Origin: Daphnia carinata
Lineage: Eukaryota > Arthropoda > Branchiopoda > Diplostraca > Daphniidae
NCBI RefSeq assembly: GCF_022539665.2
Contig: NC_081331.1
Location: forward strand, 12,866,638-12,930,637
Direction: 5' to 3'
DNA: 64,000 nt
The translations under genes and the position numbers were made by a program. The notes under the pieces were generated by a model. It saw nothing but the letters and a program-made list of their open reading frames with translations. It was not told where the DNA came from and did not search any database. Positions 1 through 10,984 of the stretch are shown piece by piece. Position 1 is the first letter of the stretch; every line of letters starts with the position of its first letter.

Positions 1-403
1 CGCCTATTGTGAAGCTCTGTTCTTGATCAGAATGTTGAGGCTGCTAAACGATCCAAACATCCCCGAGCCGTTGAGGGCTGTATTGAAATTGCTAACTGCC
101 TTGTTCGGTGCAACAAATTTGATGAAAAACATATCAGCCCTTACCCAAGGAGGATATTTCCAGCCTAACACAAGCGCAGCTCTGGAAGCGGCTATAGAGC
201 AGTTATGCGAACGACTGAAACCTGAAGCCGTCGCCCTAGTCGACGCCATCGCGCCATCAGACTTTGCTCTTAATTCTGCACTAGGACATTCCGACGGCCA
301 AGTTTATCGCCATTTAGAAGAATCTATGGCATCCAGTATGAAGGCGCGTCCTGATTGGTGGCAGTTGGTTGTTACACCTCCGATGAAAGCTTCTCATTTG
401 TGA
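1..403 (+). CDS. Peroxisomal acyl-CoA oxidase, C-terminal exon (partial, ACOX3-like)
   Basis: This is the last coding exon of an acyl-CoA oxidase, the FAD enzyme that starts peroxisomal beta-oxidation by making trans-2-enoyl-CoA and hydrogen peroxide. The frame is already open from base 2 (AYCEALFLIR...), so the exon begins upstream of the window. The C-terminal oxidase domain shows the family pattern with ALVDAIAPSDF near 232-264 and GHSDGQVYRHLEES near 284-325, then RPDWW. The protein ends in SHL at the TGA stop (401-403), which fits a type 1 peroxisomal targeting signal (SKL variant). The RPxWW tail resembles ACOX3-type more than ACOX1-type enzymes, but this is inferred from one exon. A candidate AATAAA polyadenylation signal lies at 543-548. 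The gene converges on the metalloproteinase gene, with 295 bases between stop codons. Confidence 0.85.
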   Translation, partial: AYCEALFLIRMLRLLNDPNIPEPLRAVLKLLTALFGATNLMKNISALTQGGYFQPNTSAALEAAIEQLCERLKPEAVALVDAIAPSDFALNSALGHSDGQVYRHLEESMASSMKARPDWWQLVVTPPMKASHL

Positions 404-698
404 AGTAGCACATATTTTTCAGCAAATGCCCAACATATATTCAAGCAAAGTGGCAGTCTATAGCTATCCTGTTACAAAAAAAAGACACATTTATTTTATA
501 TAGGGAGGAAAAATGGTTATTACTAAAAACCAAATGCATTGTAATAAATAAGGATTAGGAATAAACAAGCACGTGCAAATAAATCTTAGATAATAACATG
601 TTTAGTCAGAGAAGGTGGCTCTAGTTCAAGTGGTATATTATCACAGATGAAAATTGCGGCTTTTAAAAAACTTAAAATGATTTTTATTATAATTTTTT
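404..698. other. Convergent intergenic spacer
   Basis: AT-rich spacer between the acyl-CoA oxidase stop (+) and the metalloproteinase stop (-). It must hold both 3' UTRs. The only motif seen is AATAAA at 543-548 (+). No coding potential. Confidence 0.7.
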
Positions 699-3600
699 TC
701 ACCATGAATCATCAATGAACCACCAGAGTAAGAGGCAAGAAAGTAAGCACCACCTAAACCCAGCTGCAGGGCTTGCAGAAATTGAATTTGAAGAAGCTAT
801 AATATCGACTACTTGGTAGCGGCCTTCGCCCGGTCCCGCATTCAAATCTTCTTCCAAAGTTTGCATCCCAGTCGGACAACTCATCCAATAAGGCGCTGAT
901 AAAGATGGAGTAGGATTGACTACCTTCATCCGCCTATCATTAAACTCCCAAAAGACTTTGCCTTTGAAGAAGTATGTTTTTCCTAACGGAATCGATACTC
1001 ATCGTTTAGTAGGCAGTAGACTTTTAATATTTTACATTCAAAGCTTTACCGTTTGTATGCTGGAAAACAGCATCAATATTATAGGGTACACCTTTCCACA
1101 TGGACATATCTCGAGGATAGTCTAACTCCACTTTACCCGTTTCTTCATCAAATCTATGTTTCCCATAAAATTGCATGATTATCGCTATAGAACGACATTG
1201 TTAAATATTGCTTACCTCCAATACATTGTCCCACTAAAGAAATAGGTTTTTCCGTTATGGCCCCACACGAAGGCTGCATCCAATTTTTCCAGGTTGGCAG
1301 GTAAACCCAAATCGGTCAACGGAAACGGTCCACGACCTTGATCGTTGTTTGGATAAATCCAATACTGTTTCCCGATGAAGATGACCATCTCTCGCTGACC
1401 AGACGGCTTCTCGTAGATGGCATCAATGTGAGATAAGTTGGAGGACAAATTGTTCCAGAAACGCTCTATTTCCACCGGGTAATTGGCCTCCAAGCCATTG
1501 GGGCCGATTCTCCAGAAATACTATAAATTTATCCAATAGATTTTTATGTGGTGTTTCCATTTGTAAAGTAAAATAGAATTCATGAAAAACCTACTTTGTC
1601 TTTGAAGATAAATAGTTCACGTCTTATTATAGAGATGGCGTCGTATGAGGTATCGCATGTGCTGGGCTTACGTCCTGCGTGTGGAGGACGGGGATGGGGT
1701 TTGGGCGGATGGACGGGCTTTTTGGTCGGATGAGTGGGTTTAGTAGGAATTTCGGGTTTGTCTGGAAGTCTTGGACTACGAGTGGTTGTCGTCGTTGTAG
1801 TCGGCCGTAAAGCCGGATTAGTCACTCGGCCTTCATTTCGACTGCCTGTTAAGACCCGGAAAATTCCAATGATGAATACGAGCGAACGATATTTATCTCG
1901 TCTTTTATCGTACCGTAAATGGCTTGAATTCCGGTAATGTCATCGGAATGGAGGGAATAGTTTCCACCCACTGACTGATAATATGGGTACATGATAGCGC
2001 CTTGTACAGATGAATGGGACAGTCCTAGCGAATGCCCAAACTCGTGAGCCGCTACGGCAAAAAAACTCAATTCTGAATCTAGTTCCACGCCAAAAAGAAA
2101 AAAAAAGGTATCTTATGTGTAAGATTGCTTTACGAAATACATTGAAAACTTACTTTGGTTGGCATCATCTGGGACCCATGGTTCTTCATCATCGAAATGG
2201 GCATCTCCACCAAGACCAGATCCGGGGAAAAAAGCATGAGCCTGTTGAAAAATGATTGAAATAAAATCCCTTTCCATTTAAAATTAATTTTAAAAATTGT
2301 ATACCAGCAGTGTTCCTTTACCATCAAACGGATAACCATCGTTATGGAATCCCCTATGATAAAAAAATAAGGTTTCCTTTAGAAATTATAGGCTTAACTG
2401 GTTCACTGATAATTAAGAAACAAGACACTGACGAATGGAACGAGACGCGGATGTCGGCGTCATCACGGTTGACTTCGGTAAAGGTGAGTCGAGAAGCCGC
2501 TTGCCACAGGTTGAGTGCCCGTTGCACCTGGTAGCGGATGTGTCCATTTTCCATGTCGCTGGATTTCGCTCCTCTCCGTAAACTATAAAAAAAAAAATCA
2601 AAAATTGTTTTCATTATGTCGAATTCATAATAAATTTATAAAAGTACTAAAAATAAAATCAAATGCTTCATTCATCGTCAATAAAATAATGGTGATGTTA
2701 CCCAGATGGTTCTAATGGGAATCGGTAAACAAACTAAGACCCCATTGCCAAAACACAAAAAATCCTAACTAGAAATTAGCAACAGATGTCAAATTCGTCG
2801 CTAGTCTCCTGACATGGGCGGGTCCTGGTAATTTTCCTTGCGCGGAAACGCCCACATCCGTTCGGCAGATACGTTTCCTTTCTTGTGTTCCTGCATCTAA
2901 AGAACGCTGCCACGATAAGGCCCCCCCCAGGATACGACAGGATGGCTTCAGTAAGTCCTAACCAATCAACGATGTGTAACACTAGCGGGAAATTCGATTT
3001 TTTTACATCTATTACGAAGCAGTAGGACGCATAGGGCGAGGATGGACAAATCACGCGTAAAGATATTCTTTTTTAAGTCTTAACAATTCGACCCCTATGT
3101 TGTCAGTCATCTGTTGCGCACAAATAAGTAGAGCTAAATAAGCGGCAATCAGGGCAGTACACCCGCTTCGATGTTTTTTTGAGTAACCTACTAATTAAGT
3201 ACTCGTATACATTCAGAGCAAACTTACTTTAATAGGCAGTTAGTAATCATTCAATAGATTCAAAAATTCGAATGTTTTCATACACTGCGGAGATGTCATT
3301 CCTGGTTTTATTTTAACGGTTTAATACATTTTATTGTAAAACAATAGAAGAGTGACAAAACAGTTTGACTAGGTTTCTCTTTCTGATCACGTGAAAGAAT
3401 TCAGAAAAACATTTTGGAATTCAATTTTTTTTTTTGCCAATATCATGTTACGCACCACAGCTACATCGTAAGCGTTATTAGAATCTCGACGTTAAGTATC
3501 CAATGACCTAATGGAATGCGGGTCTTATTTTTATGGTTTCTCTATAGGCCTCTGCTTCATTTCAAGTTACATCAAAAGCATGAAAAGGTTCAACAACCGT

Positions 3601-6600
3601 CAAAATTTGGAACTGTGTTCTTACAAGGAAAACACAGATGTTTTGCGAGGAGAAAGAAAAAGAGGGGGGATTCTATTTTCAAGGGGGGAGATGTATAATA
3701 ATAAAAATAAGGTTCAACGACCTGGATATCTTCAGCCCCCCACCCTGGTTGGTCAAAAATGGGTCAGAGGAAGATTGTAAAAAATTGCTAACCCCCCTCC
3801 CTCGACAGCCGGTTGCTATTGAACCCCCCCCCCTTCTCTCCCTCCTCCTCACAATTATGGAGATTACTTCCGCTGGTCACATTTGAGCAAAACAGACTTG
3901 TTGATTAACTTCGTTTATTAAACGCCAAGTTTTTCACATTATGTTTGAAGCCAGAAAATTGTATTTACAGTGGAGTGAAATATCACCCCTATGGAAATAT
4001 TTCCATGAGTTTTCTTTTTCTTTAAGCGCTTCTTTGACCTATTCAATTCCACGTCAGAAAGCACAAAAGACGAGAAATAAAAGGGACATAATGCTAACAG
4101 GGACCTTGGGTATGAATATCGCATAACAAACGCGTTCATGTTTCTTCGTCAACATCAAGAACGTACAATTTTCAAAGTAGGAACGTGATAACGGCGATGA
4201 TTGTCTTTCGCTACTTCACTCACTCAAGGAGGTTGTGACGAAACAGAAAGTGACCAAAAATTGGCCATATTTGTTTGGAAACCACACCACAACCAAATTG
4301 AACGAGGAAAGTCGCAGAAAGTGAAACTGCCAAACCATAAAATACGAACCCATCAGATAAAAATTTTTAAAAGAAGAAGAGTTCAAAGTTCTCCTATAAA
4401 CTCTTTGAGGTTAGAGAACAGCATCCATCCCAGGGGCCGACCACCTCGCAACTGACGAGGGGCAAGAAGAAGAATAAAATAATTGCGCTCTGTGCCCGTC
4501 TCTATTTCTTTGGCCGACCAATCAGAATGCTAGTCGTTGCGTCTCCCGCCCCTTTTCTTCCATCCACCCTCAACAAACCCTCTCAACAAAAGAAACATTC
4601 CTCACGTGTTGACTGACAGGTCAAGCAGTGACATCTGGAACCATGTCACACATTTCCATCTCCTACATGTGGTAAACCTTATCGGTAATGGCAACATTAG
4701 TTCTAATTGGATCTGATTTTTCTCAAAACCATCTCGTATGGGACAAATGGGCAAAAAAGACAACAAAAAAAAAGGCCGATGACCTCGGGCGAAAAGTATG
4801 ACCATCTTACAAGGGTGGCAGAAAAACAAAAAGGGAAAGAACCTTCGAACTGTTGGTCCAAAGTTTGAAACCCGGTGGTAGAGGGTAAAATGTGACGTAG
4901 TTTTTTTTTTAACTTTTAACACAGGACTCGGGGGTGATGAAAAGACCGTGTGGGAACAAAAACATCTAAGCAAGAAAGAAAAACGAGGTCATGCCTGTTG
5001 TAAATCTTACACCAGACAGAAAGTACTAAAACAAAATTTCGCGTTAAAATCAACGATATCTTCAGCCATCGCTGGTCAATTGAGCCAAACACTCATTTAG
5101 CTACAGACTATAAAAAATTCCATAACGACCGAACTGTTAAACTAGCGTGACACCCTCAACTCTATTTGTTTCCTATTATTCAAAATGATTTCTTACGATT
5201 ATTGCCCGTCAAGGTCGAAAGAAAGTCATCAAACTTAAATGAGTTCCCCGTCTATGGGCTGATATTCAACACATGACCCAGGCAGTTACAAAAGCCTAAA
5301 GGAGAATAAAATAACGAAAGGGTCTGCCAAAACGAACGATAGTAAAAACGTGGTGAGGCTTTTCAAGAGGGTAAGTCTTTCTTCTCAATAGAAAAAATGG
5401 AGGCAAAAATGGCTAGAAAAAAAAGGTGTCTCACCTCCATGTCAAATTGGTGTAGTGCCATCGTTGACCTTGGACAGTGTAACGTTTATTTCGCGTAGTC
5501 CTCGAAGCTTGATGTCGCAGCCTATGTCTCGTCTCGTGTTCTTCTCGGCTGCCCAGTGACCGTCTTCACAGAAAAAGAGAATCAAATTTCGTTTAAGTAT
5601 TAAGCAGTGGTAACGTTGAGCGAAACGAAACGCGACTCGAATGAGAAACTTATTCAAGTGAGCAAGCACGTGCATTCGAACTGCCATCTAGTGGTCGTCT
5701 TATACACGACGTGCTAAGAATCTCAACGAAATAGTATCCGCTTGATCGCCAGTCACGTTTCGTGAAGAAAAACAGACAGAAAGAAAAGTGATAGTCATAC
5801 TTTGCTCTAAAAGAGTCCGAGTTAATATCGGGCAGCCCGCAGCGTGGTTTTTTCATCAGCTCACGTGTCGCTTCGTCAACTATCCCCGTGACAGGAATAT
5901 GGGCAAATGCCTGTAAACAGCATCAATATTCATGTCATTCATAGCATGTCCTTATCTCCTGACCGAAAGATAATTCGGAACAACAACAAATCCAACTCTT
6001 AATTTTTCTCGGTATATCCCTCCATCTCCCTTCTTGTAAAGGAAGCTGACAATCAGAAAAACAATGCGTTCGTTGATGTGTAACAACGTAAATCGACGGT
6101 AGATCAACAATCGGTGAGGAATGGGAGAAAATATCATCATTCCTCTTTTTTTTTCTTAATGCAAACGAAGTGAAGCTTTGAGATGCAAGGCTGAACAGCT
6201 TGACATCAATATCATCTGATGGATGGGCCTGTTAACAGCTTCGGAATGTATCTATCTAAATTCTAGTGTTGATCCTCGCATTTAAAAAGGAAACCAAATA
6301 AATGAAAAACCCGAGAAGAGTTGGCCCTGGTAATTTGATTTTAAAGAAATTTTCATATAGGAAACATTTTATGTTCAGTTGCTTTAAAAAGAATTTCAAC
6401 ACAGTTGGATCACCCATTGGGCCATACCTGCATGGTTTTGATGGCATCCCTGACCTGGTCTTCCGTCCGTAAATTTCCAGTTTCTAAATCCGACTGTGGT
6501 AAGTAGCCGAAGCTCATCAAAAACATCAGCTGTAAAAAAAAAGAAGATTAATTTAGTTAAATTTTAATAAGCATACATACATCAAACTATTTTTAGGTTC

Positions 6601-9600
6601 ATCCTATTCAACTATAAATTTAAACCCTTCTGTTTTGCTTTCAGTTATTACTTGGGAATTCGCGAGAAGCTTCAACATAACTTATGTTGAAAGAATGTCT
6701 ACTTTTATAACGTCAAACATAAAGCTGTCGAAATCATACCACTTCAGGCAGTTCCCATGTGTTTTTTTTTTTGGTATGTCTTAGCCGAATAAGGTCATAC
6801 CAAAAAAAGCTATTCAACTCAAAATGAAACGAACAGACAATGAAAGAAAAGGCTACCGCAGTAGAAAAAGAAAACTGTCCGTTTAATGCGTCACACTCTA
6901 TTATGTGTTTCCGGGCCAAGCCTTAACGATACCTCCCAGAACGGGAGGAGAAAATATCCGTTCCATTTATAGTATTGAAAACGTAAACAAAACTCGTTAT
7001 TTTAATCTTATAGAAAACAGAAGTTTGCTTTTAATTAAACCAAAAGGTTTCTACGGTGAATCGACACTGCATGTATAATGAACACATGCTGTTACACATA
7101 AAACATTTAGAAAGGCCATTTCGTCCAATTGTAGAAACTTTCAGACGTTTCTGAAGAGTCGAATAAATTTTAACAATAAACGCCTTTATAGAAACTGGGC
7201 AGAAACTGGTAAACATTTTTGGGAAGAAACAAGTCTGGCGTCTGCTTGTTGGTCTTTGACCAGATTGCCTCATCACTGAGTTGACAGCTATATATAAAGC
7301 TGATGATGTTTGATTCTGAATTGCTAGATTCATAACGAAAAGCAGAATCGCTGAAAGATGCTTTTCATATTTAACGATTATGGTTAGCTAAAGGAAAAAC
7401 TTAAACATCGATTGCGTGGCGCAACGGTAGCGCGTCTGACTCCAGATCAGAAGGTTGCATGTTCGAATCACGTCAATGTCATTCAAATTTTGAATCTGCT
7501 TCACTTGCTTGACCGTTATATTATGCACCTGTAAATATTTCTCGGCTGAGAGAATTATTTTAAGTTGTGTGTGCAGTGTTCTAGTCAATTTAAAACATTA
7601 ATTCGAAGCCACAGCGCAAAATAAGAACCAAACAAGCAGAAACTTTCCAAATAAAAATCTAATTTCAAGGCGGAAATGCCGGGTGAACGTAGCAGACTCG
7701 CTGACCGCAAGTCAATGCACCACAACCATATCCGACATCAGGTTATGCTTTCAGACATGAATTTATTGGGCACATCTATCCAGACCATATACAGTTAACC
7801 GCCCATTCTCATATTTAGTCTCCTAATTAGCCATCGAAAGAGACTTTTTAAGTAACCGTTGAGCTATGATGGGCCCAAAAAAAAAATCTAATTAAAATGC
7901 TTGTCCGACATTGAGTTTCGTTCTCGCGAAAAACGTACTGTGTTGCTTTGTCCACCTGGTGTCTGTTACGATTGTTGAAAATAGTGACAGCCGTGCCCAG
8001 CTGTTCCCAAAACTTGGTGGGCCGACAAGAATAGCTCACCAATAGCCAAAAATCCGGGTTCCAGTCTTCTGACTTCATTCATTGCAAAATCACATCCACC
8101 CACACTGTCTCTTCCGTAATTTTCCGTCCCGACAGAACAAAAATTTCCCCCGCATTCTTTAGAAATATTCTTGAAAAATGTTTAGTCCTGGAGAAGTCAA
8201 GTACGTCACTATCCATCTCGTTAAAATAATCGGCGCACACTAGAAAGATAGGAGCAAAGTTCATCCTCTATCATGTGATAGAGAAATCGATGAGCGGAAC
8301 GGTGTGGGGCGGGGTCTTTGCGTGTCGGCATCGGACGAGACAGACATCTGGTCGTCTGTGGCAGTTGTTCAAACAGCCGTTCGTCATTCGTTCACGACGG
8401 TGCGCTACACGAGGCTTTTAAAGCTATTGAATAAGCTCTGGGGAATGTGTGCGTGAGGAAAAACACAGCGTCACCATCATTACCGCATTAAATTCATCGT
8501 CAAATGGAACGGATGGTGGTTTAGCAGGACGGGCGGAGGATTTGTTGCCATCGGGCGCGGAATACGCCCTACTCTTTTATCAGAGTACTTAATGATCACG
8601 CTTTTCCCTGACTTTTCTAACGGATACTGGGCCACCTTTATGGGCAATACAGCGTGTCGAGTAAAACAAAAATTTACCTGGAAATCCCGAAATAATAGAG
8701 GAAACAAATAATATGTTTTTTCGTCTGATGACAACTGATGTCTTGCTTCCGAGACAACGGAGTTTTGTATCGGTGCCAAACATCTATTGGGGTAGCAACA
8801 CTTTTGCCAAAGAAAACAACAACAACCGTTGATAGATCGTTTTCTGTAGGTCTAGCAGATTCATGATGTTCGGTCATTGACGACTGCGTCCCTAGCCGGC
8901 CTAAATACATCGGCGAGCACTAAATGAAAGTTCGTGATGCCTAAAATACACATCGAGAGAGAGAGAGGTTTGGGTGTCGAAGAAACCACGGACACCCTTA
9001 CCCATTTTTAAACTCGACCGTTTTTTTTTGTTCCAAAATGGCTGACATTTAAATGCATATATCGGCGTGGGGTAGAAAACCCTCTCTATAAATACTCTAT
9101 TGTTACATAGTTTTTTTTTTCTCGCCTATTGTTCGGCTACATGTTGTGTGTAGAGTGTGGTGGATGTTACCTTGGTGAACCGATGTTCTGCAACCCCCCT
9201 CCGGAACACAGCCGTTAAAAACATACCCTTTATGCTAGCTTGTCTTTTTATGATTTAACATAATGCCCGGAAATGAGAAACAAAGTTTTCTATTTTTTTC
9301 CGACAAAAAACCTTCAACTTAAACACGTTCAAGGCTCTCCCATTGACAAGTGATTCACAATACACCATTGCCGACAAAAAGAGTTTTATGGGTTCCTTAG
9401 AGGGTGCGGCGTACGCTACGTCAGTAGATCTAGAGCCGGTCGATATTGAACGCAATGGTGACTCACTCGGCTCTGCTACATCCAGCGATCATTCTTTTCT
9501 GACATTCGCTCTACAACATAAATGTAAAACGCTAATGTTTCGCGGTTACCCTAATTGGGAAAGTTATGTAAGTTTTTCTTGTTGACCTAGCGAAAAGAAA

Positions 9601-10974
9601 AATTGACCAAGTGATTAATTCTATTATGGAGTGAATGATGGGTTTGTATGTACCGAGTTAACGACCCGGAAAACCTGTCAACTTTAATTCACGTTGCCCC
9701 TTTCAAATCGCTGATATGGAAGTAGAACCGCACCGCACCCATCACCATATAAAAAACAATCAAAAACTTTTAGCCAGAATTGGGTTTTCCAAATTAAGTC
9801 GTCACAAATAGGCGGTCTGAATACAAGACATAAATGGGGTTCGACGTCTATCACGAACACAGATTGTCACGACAAGTTCAAAGTGAATCGAACCGATGTG
9901 ATTTTTTAATTCGATACTCATGTAGCTCCTTCGATTAGGATTTAAAAAAAACTTTTTCAGATTTCCAATGACGTCATCGATTCAATAAAAAAAACAAGAA
10001 CATTAAAAGGAAGGTTTCACGCGTGAAAGTGGTTGTGGCCTCCAAAATTCCATTGTCCGCGATTCTCGTAGACACTCTCTCTTTCTCTATATTTTTTCAT
10101 CGTTTCTCTCATTCCCTAACATTTAAATCATTTTAGAGTGGCCTTCTGACAATGTGAGCCATGACACGAGACTACGAAGGTAAAAAAAAAAAATGATCGG
10201 GATAATAAGAAAGGTATCCAGAACGTGGCACCTCATAAATAACCGATCCCCCCATTTTTAAGAATAAAATATGAGATGCGCAGGAGCTCACCATTTTTTT
10301 TTTTTTCGTTAAAAATGGATTTAACTAATATCAAAAACAACTTTTAAAGAAAAGAAAAAACATTTACATGCACAATGACAATCTACAATGGGAATCCCAA
10401 TAGGGTGGCTGTTAAAACAACACATACGGATTGTGCCGCAGGTATAAAGTCTAAATCATTTACATATGCTGGCGCCAAGCATAATCCTGAAACGTGGCTC
10501 ATCTCACGTACTTCCCCTCTGAAATAACGTATTTTTCTTTTTTTTTTTTGTGATGTGGATTCGTCGGTACATTCTACGAACAACCGTGAGTCACGCGCAT
10601 TGCAGAAAACCAGACATGGCCGTTGGTCAAGGCCCTCCTTTCACCCTTGGAGGTCGCCTGGCTCTAAATCAACTGAAAAAACCAGCTGATGGCTAATCAT
10701 GTCTATACCAATTCATCAAGTAGTGCAACCCACATTGAAAAATGACCTATGCAATTGAAAAATTTCTCGAGAGGGGACAGACGGTACAAGAAAATTGCGT
10801 TTAGATTCTCACCAAATTGTCGTTGATATCGCGCGTGCTCCTACGCGGACGTAGGTGCGACTCCGTCACTGGATCGAATCGTGTGGGTAACGGATGGGAT
10901 TGAATCCATTCCGCGTGCACCATTATTAGCGCCGCGATCACCACCAGACCATTGAAACAAGTCGGCCGTTTCAT
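699..10974 (-). CDS. Matrix metalloproteinase, furin-activated, probable GPI-anchored (Mmp2/MT-MMP-like)
   Basis: Zinc endopeptidase that cleaves extracellular matrix. Exons in transcript order: 10974-10813, 6529-6428, 5910-5801, 5563-5435, 2582-2427, 2353-2305, 2241-2154, 2078-1914, 1845-1595, 1520-1216, 1153-1050, 982-699; about 634 aa. Visible in order: signal peptide; propeptide with [12 protein letters not shown]; cysteine switch PRCGLPD; furin-type site RNKR just before YTVQGQRW; catalytic [11 protein letters not shown]; Thr/Pro-rich hinge with a run of seven Thr; four-bladed hemopexin domain; then a Ser-rich stretch and a short hydrophobic C-terminus ([11 protein letters not shown]), which suggests a GPI signal as in Drosophila Mmp2. 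The start is the Met at 10974, directly before the hydrophobic segment; an in-frame Met at 11004 is possible. All junctions close in phase, except that the 2427 end needs a weak GTCTTG donor (GTGTCT two bases earlier breaks the frame). The two large introns are 2583-5434 (2.85 kb) and 6530-10812 (4.3 kb). Confidence 0.9.
2583..5434 (-). other. Large metalloproteinase intron with C-rich low-complexity tracts
   Basis: Intron between the pro-domain/furin exon and the first catalytic exon. It contains several homopolymer C and G runs (around 2921-2930, 3665-3690, 3736-3745, 3789-3798, 3822-3850) and many A/T runs. No conserved coding segment was found on either strand. Confidence 0.7.
7410..7480 (+). 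pseudogene. tRNA-Trp(CCA)-like sequence, degenerate
   Basis: The segment carries a near-canonical D arm (GTGGCGCAACGGTAGCGC), an intact anticodon arm CTGACTCCAGATCAG with anticodon CCA, and a B box (GTTCGAATC), as in animal tRNA-Trp. The acceptor stem is broken: GATTGCG faces CAATGTC with several mismatches. The T stem has an A:C mismatch. It lies on the strand opposite the metalloproteinase, inside that gene's first intron. I read it as a decayed tRNA copy or tRNA-derived repeat, not a working tRNA gene. Confidence 0.75.
9343..9568 (+). other. Unassigned open segment ending at a consensus splice donor
   Basis: An open frame on the + strand, opposite the metalloproteinase intron, is followed directly by GTAAGT at 9569. 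The deduced peptide is acidic then basic (it includes [11 protein letters not shown] and [12 protein letters not shown]) with no low-complexity bias. I do not recognise a family, and found no partner exon with a matching phase in the next 1.1 kb. It could be one exon of a nested gene or chance. Confidence 0.2.
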
Positions 10975-10984
10975 CCTTTTTTCC

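Larger units (their letters stand above)
6530..10812 (-). other. First intron of the metalloproteinase gene
   Basis: 4.3 kb intron separating the signal-peptide exon from the propeptide exon. It contains the tRNA-Trp-like relic (7410-7480), a short GA run at 8954-8967, a perfect TGACGTCA palindrome at 9969-9976, and an unexplained open segment on the + strand (9343-9568). The rest is AT-rich with no recognisable gene. Confidence 0.7.

Noticed and set aside
3511-3886. Overlapping + strand frames in the metalloproteinase intron
   Set aside because: They run through homopolymer C/G tracts and have no domain.
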